Of a stretch of 9,668 nt of DNA, positions 6,602 to 9,668 are shown piece after piece. Both the position numbers and the translations under genes were made by a program. Numbering within the stretch: position 1 is the first letter of the stretch; every line of letters begins with the position of its first letter. The notes under the pieces are model-generated. The model was not told where the DNA came from, searched no databases, and saw only the letters and a list, made by a program, of their open reading frames with translations. This DNA comes from Thiobacillus sp. (lineage in GTDB: Bacteria > Pseudomonadota > Gammaproteobacteria > Burkholderiales > Thiobacillaceae), in assembly GCA_024710445.1 (NCBI GenBank), contig JANJUT010000239.1:1-9668 (forward strand), read 5' to 3'.

Positions 6602-7783
6602 ATGACAACACATTTGATGAATACCTATGCACGCCAGCCGGTTGCGTTCGTGCGCGGCGAGGGCGCTTATCTGTGGGACGAATCCGGTAAGCGTTATCTG
6701 GATGCGGTCGCGGGCGTAGCGGTGAACGGACTGGGCCATGCCCACCCCAGTCTGGTGAAAGCCATCAGCGAGCAGGCTGCGACCTTGATCCACACCTCCA
6801 ACCTGTATCGCATACCGAAGCAGGAAGAACTGGCCGACCGGCTATGCGCGCTGTCGGGCATGGACAAGGCCTTTTTCTGTAATTCGGGTTGCGAAGCCAA
6901 CGAGGCAGCGATCAAGCTGGCACGCCTGTATGGCCACGGCAAGGGCATTGAAGTGCCGACCATCATCGTGATGGAAAAGTCATTTCATGGCCGCACCATG
7001 GCAACCTTGACAGCATCCGGCAATCGCAAGATCCAGGCAGGGTTCGAGCCGCTGCTGTCGGGTTTTGCACGGGTGCCGTTCAACGATATCGAAGCGATTC
7101 GCCAGGTGGCGGAGCACAACAAGAGCGTGGTTGCGGTGCTGGTCGAAGTGGTGCAGGGCGAAGGCGGGATCAATGTGCTGGCAGCGGAATTCCTTGCCGA
7201 ACTGCGGCAGATCTGCGATGCCCACGGCTGGCTGTTGATGCTGGATGAAGTGCAGACCGGGATCGGTCGCACCGGTACCTGGTTCGGTTTCCAGCATTCT
7301 GGCGTCGTACCGGACGTGATTGCCCTGGCCAAGGGCCTGGGCTCGGGCATGCCGATCGGCGCGTGTCTCGCGCGTGGCGAAGCGGCCGAGGTATTCAAGC
7401 CAGGCAGCCATGGTTCGACTTTCGGCGGCAATCCGCTGGCATGTGCGGTTGCACTGGCCACACTGGCGGCCATTGAAGAAGACAAGCTGCTGGAAAATGT
7501 GCGCGTGCGTGGCGAGGCGATTCGCAATGGCTTGCGGCAGGCGCTGGCCAGTCTGCCGGGTGTGGTGGATATTCGTGGCGAAGGCATGATGATCGGCATC
7601 GAACTCGATCGTCCGTGTGCCGAACTGGTCGGTGTGACGCGCGATGCCGGGGTGCTGATCAATGTCACCGCCGACAAGGTGATCCGCCTGGTGCCGCCGC
7701 TGATTTATGGCGACGCCGAAGTCAATGTGCTGGTCGCAGCCGTGTCCGGCGTGGTCAAGAACTATCTGCAGCAGGCTGCGTGA
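6602..7783 (+). CDS. argD: Acetylornithine aminotransferase
   Basis: PLP-dependent class III aminotransferase that converts N-acetylglutamate semialdehyde to N-acetylornithine with glutamate as amino donor; in many bacteria it also serves the succinyl-diaminopimelate step of lysine synthesis. It has 393 residues, normal for the family. Visible motifs: GVAVNGLGHAHP near the N-terminus, NSGCEANE at 94-101 (phosphate-binding region), FHGRT at 128-132, LDEVQTGIGRTG with D215 for the PLP ring nitrogen, and ALAKGLGSGMPIG with K244 as the Schiff-base lysine. The ATG at 6602 is chosen because GAGG at 6592-6595 lies 6 bases upstream; an in-frame TTG at 6590 would remove that site from the leader. It is the first gene of the arginine cluster, and its stop shares a base with the argF start. 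No clear promoter is seen between the terminator and 6602. Confidence 0.96.
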   Translation: MTTHLMNTYARQPVAFVRGEGAYLWDESGKRYLDAVAGVAVNGLGHAHPSLVKAISEQAATLIHTSNLYRIPKQEELADRLCALSGMDKAFFCNSGCEANEAAIKLARLYGHGKGIEVPTIIVMEKSFHGRTMATLTASGNRKIQAGFEPLLSGFARVPFNDIEAIRQVAEHNKSVVAVLVEVVQGEGGINVLAAEFLAELRQICDAHGWLLMLDEVQTGIGRTGTWFGFQHSGVVPDVIALAKGLGSGMPIGACLARGEAAEVFKPGSHGSTFGGNPLACAVALATLAAIEEDKLLENVRVRGEAIRNGLRQALASLPGVVDIRGEGMMIGIELDRPCAELVGVTRDAGVLINVTADKVIRLVPPLIYGDAEVNVLVAAVSGVVKNYLQQAA

Positions 7784-8700
7784 TGCTGAGACATTTTCTG
7801 CAATTCAAGGATCTGTCGCGCGACGAACTGTTGTACCTGTTCGAGCGGTCCCGCGTCATCAAGTCGCGTTTCAAGCGTTATCAGCCGTACCACCCGCTGA
7901 CCGACCGCACGCTGGCAATGATTTTCGAGAAAAGCTCGACCCGTACCCGACTGAGCTTCGAAGCGGGCATGCATCAGCTCGGCGGCTCGGCGATCTATCT
8001 CAACACGCGCGATACCCAGCTGGGACGCGGCGAACCGGTGGAAGATGCGGGCGAGGTAATCTCGCGCATGGTCGACATCGTGATGATCCGTACTTTCGAG
8101 CAGGAGATCATTGAGCGCTTTGCCGCGCATTCACGCGTGCCGGTAATCAACGGTCTCACCAACGAATACCATCCATGCCAGATTCTGGCCGACATCTTCA
8201 CCTTCATCGAGCATCACGGATCGATCCAGGGCAAGACGGTGGCGTGGATCGGCGATTCCAACAACATGTGCAATACCTGGCTGCAGGCAGCCGAGGTGCT
8301 CGATTTCAACGTGCATGTGTCGACGCCGCCGGGCTATGAAGTCGAACCGGAACGCGCAGGCTTGTATGGTACCGACCATTTCGAGAGCTTTGTCGACCCG
8401 ATGGATGCCTGCCGCGGTGCCGATCTGGTGACTACCGATGTGTGGACCAGCATGGGCTGGGAAGCCGAAAACGACGAACGTCTGAAAGACTTTGCCGACT
8501 GGCAGGTCGATGCCGAGATGATGGGCGTGGCGAAGTCCGATGCCGTTTTCATGCATTGTCTGCCTGCGCATCGTGGCGAGGAAGTCACGGCCGAGGTCAT
8601 AGACGGCCCGCAGTCGGTGGTGTGGGACGAGGCCGAGAATCGTCTGCATGTGCAAAAAGCCCTGATGGAATTTTTGCTGCTCGGCAAAGTAGAAAGCTGA
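7783..8700 (+). CDS. argF: Ornithine carbamoyltransferase
   Basis: Transfers the carbamoyl group from carbamoyl phosphate to ornithine to give citrulline, in the cytoplasm. It has 305 residues, typical of the non-enterobacterial anabolic type. Key motifs are all present: SSTRTR at 51-56 (carbamoyl phosphate binding), HPCQ at 130-133, DVWTSMG at 219-225, and HCLPAHRGEE at 258-267 with the ornithine-binding Cys259. The start is the ATG in TGATG, where the last base of the argD stop (A of TGA) is also the first base of argF; this one-base overlap implies translational coupling. The same frame stays open upstream into argD, but that extension has no family counterpart. The stop is followed after two bases by the DUF2283 gene. 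Confidence 0.97.
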   Translation: MLRHFLQFKDLSRDELLYLFERSRVIKSRFKRYQPYHPLTDRTLAMIFEKSSTRTRLSFEAGMHQLGGSAIYLNTRDTQLGRGEPVEDAGEVISRMVDIVMIRTFEQEIIERFAAHSRVPVINGLTNEYHPCQILADIFTFIEHHGSIQGKTVAWIGDSNNMCNTWLQAAEVLDFNVHVSTPPGYEVEPERAGLYGTDHFESFVDPMDACRGADLVTTDVWTSMGWEAENDERLKDFADWQVDAEMMGVAKSDAVFMHCLPAHRGEEVTAEVIDGPQSVVWDEAENRLHVQKALMEFLLLGKVES

Positions 8701-8702
8701 AC

Positions 8703-8942
8703 ATGAATATCGCGTACTTCAAGGACATGGATTCGCTCTATGTCGAAATCAGCCCCGAAAGCCCGTCACATTCGTGGGAAGCGCATGCGGGCATCGTGCT
8801 GAACCTGTCCGAAGACGGCCGCGTGGTCGGCATCGAAATCGAGAAAGCCAGCCAGGCCACCAATCTCGACATTCTGAAAATCGGCGGCTTCCCGGGTCAG
8901 GTTGAAGTCATCGACACCAACACTTCTGGAACAACTCACTGA
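8703..8942 (+). CDS. DUF2283 family protein
   Basis: Small soluble protein of 79 residues. The pattern [17 protein letters not shown] followed by [21 protein letters not shown] (residues 30-50) is characteristic of DUF2283, a family of short beta-rich proteins with no established function. The tail after residue 50 ([16 protein letters not shown]) is longer than the minimal domain. There is no signal peptide, membrane helix or Cys. The gene starts two bases after the argF stop and ends eight bases before argG, so it is almost certainly on the arginine operon transcript. The Shine-Dalgarno is weak (GTAGAAAG region), as expected for a coupled gene. DUF2283 genes often occur next to toxin-antitoxin-like genes, but no toxin partner is present here. 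Its role is unknown; a link to arginine metabolism rests on position alone. Confidence 0.88.
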   Translation: MNIAYFKDMDSLYVEISPESPSHSWEAHAGIVLNLSEDGRVVGIEIEKASQATNLDILKIGGFPGQVEVIDTNTSGTTH

Positions 8943-8950
8943 AACACACC

Positions 8951-9668
8951 ATGAGCAAAATTAAAAAAGTTGTACTGGCCTATTCCGGCGGTCTCGATAC
9001 CTCGGTCATCCTGAAATGGCTGCAGGACACCTACCAATGCGAGGTGGTGACCTTCACCGCCGACCTGGGGCAGGGCGAAGAACTGGAACCCGCGCGCGCC
9101 AAGGCGCTGCAGTTCGGCATCAAGCCGGAGCAGATCTACATCGACGACCTGCGTGAGGAATTCGTGCGTGATTTCGTCTTTCCGATGTTTCGCGCCAACA
9201 CCATCTATGAAGGCGAATACCTGCTTGGCACCTCGATTGCGCGGCCGCTGATCGCCAAGCGCCTGATCGAGATCGTCAACGAAACCGGTGCCGACGCGAT
9301 TTGCCACGGCGCCACCGGCAAGGGCAATGACCAGGTGCGTTTCGAGCTCGGTGCCTATGCGCTGAAGCCCGGCATCAAGGTGATCGCCCCCTGGCGCGAG
9401 TGGGATCTGCTGTCGCGCGAGAAGTTGCTGAACTACGCCGAGACGCATGGCATCCCGATCGACATGAAACACCGTCAGGGCGGTTCACCCTACAGCATGG
9501 ACGCCAACCTGCTGCATATCTCCTACGAAGGCCGCCATCTGGAAGACCCGAATGCCGAGGCCGAAGAAGACATGTGGCGCTGGACCGTGTCGCCGGAAAA
9601 TGCGCCTGATGAGGCCGAGTACCTCACGCTCGATTACGCGCACGGCGATATCGTGGCGATCAACGGTG
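8951..9668 (+). CDS. argG: Argininosuccinate synthase (C-terminal part outside window)
   Basis: ATP-dependent ligase joining citrulline and aspartate to argininosuccinate, the step after ArgF. The first 239 codons are present; the family is about 400-410 residues, so the frame runs off the right edge. The N-terminus [18 protein letters not shown] contains the PP-loop ATP-binding motif (AYSGGLDTS, residues 10-18). Further family blocks are [30 protein letters not shown] and [16 protein letters not shown], which contribute to citrulline and aspartate binding. The ATG at 8951 gives the expected start just before the PP-loop. No strong Shine-Dalgarno is visible, and the gene begins eight bases after the DUF2283 stop. 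It is the last visible gene of the arginine cluster; argH was not seen in the window. Confidence 0.97.
   Translation, partial: MSKIKKVVLAYSGGLDTSVILKWLQDTYQCEVVTFTADLGQGEELEPARAKALQFGIKPEQIYIDDLREEFVRDFVFPMFRANTIYEGEYLLGTSIARPLIAKRLIEIVNETGADAICHGATGKGNDQVRFELGAYALKPGIKVIAPWREWDLLSREKLLNYAETHGIPIDMKHRQGGSPYSMDANLLHISYEGRHLEDPNAEAEEDMWRWTVSPENAPDEAEYLTLDYAHGDIVAING

Noticed and set aside
7615..7782. Upstream extension of argF into the end of argD
   Set aside because: The extension lacks family similarity, and the TGATG junction gives a normal ArgF N-terminus (MLRHFLQFKDLSRDEL).

Overview
The window looks like ordinary chromosomal DNA from a betaproteobacterium, probably of the Nitrosomonadales type (Thiobacillus, Gallionella or Sulfuricella relatives). 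This is judged from high GC content, the murJ-ribF-ileS block divergent from rpsT, a DUF3579 gene, a short PuuD-like membrane gene and an argD-argF-argG cluster. The lineage is inferred from gene order and protein style, not from a database match.

Left half, minus strand (1-4905): three housekeeping genes read in the order murJ (lipid II flippase), ribF (riboflavin kinase/FAD synthetase) and ileS (isoleucyl-tRNA synthetase, running off the left edge). ribF and ileS overlap by 8 bases. murJ and ribF are separated by 74 bases that hold a small hairpin and short direct repeats, one of which spans the murJ stop codon. Middle (4906-5888): a divergent promoter and structured leader drive rpsT (ribosomal protein S20). 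A symmetrical terminator after rpsT also serves the convergent DUF3579 gene on the minus strand.

Right half, plus strand: a two-gene unit encodes an unlisted 31-residue single-helix microprotein and a 166-residue four-helix protein resembling part of the membrane domain of urate hydroxylase PuuD. It is closed by a hairpin terminator. Then comes a tight arginine biosynthesis operon: argD, argF (sharing one base with argD), a DUF2283 gene two bases after argF, and argG (cut by the right edge). ArgD, ArgF and ArgG carry out consecutive late parts of the glutamate-to-arginine pathway.

No mobile element, CRISPR array, tRNA or rRNA gene was seen. There is no convincing new defence or metabolic system here. 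The least explained items are the microprotein/PuuD-like pair, the DUF2283 gene embedded in the arginine operon, and a purine-rich, G-quadruplex-capable insert in ileS.
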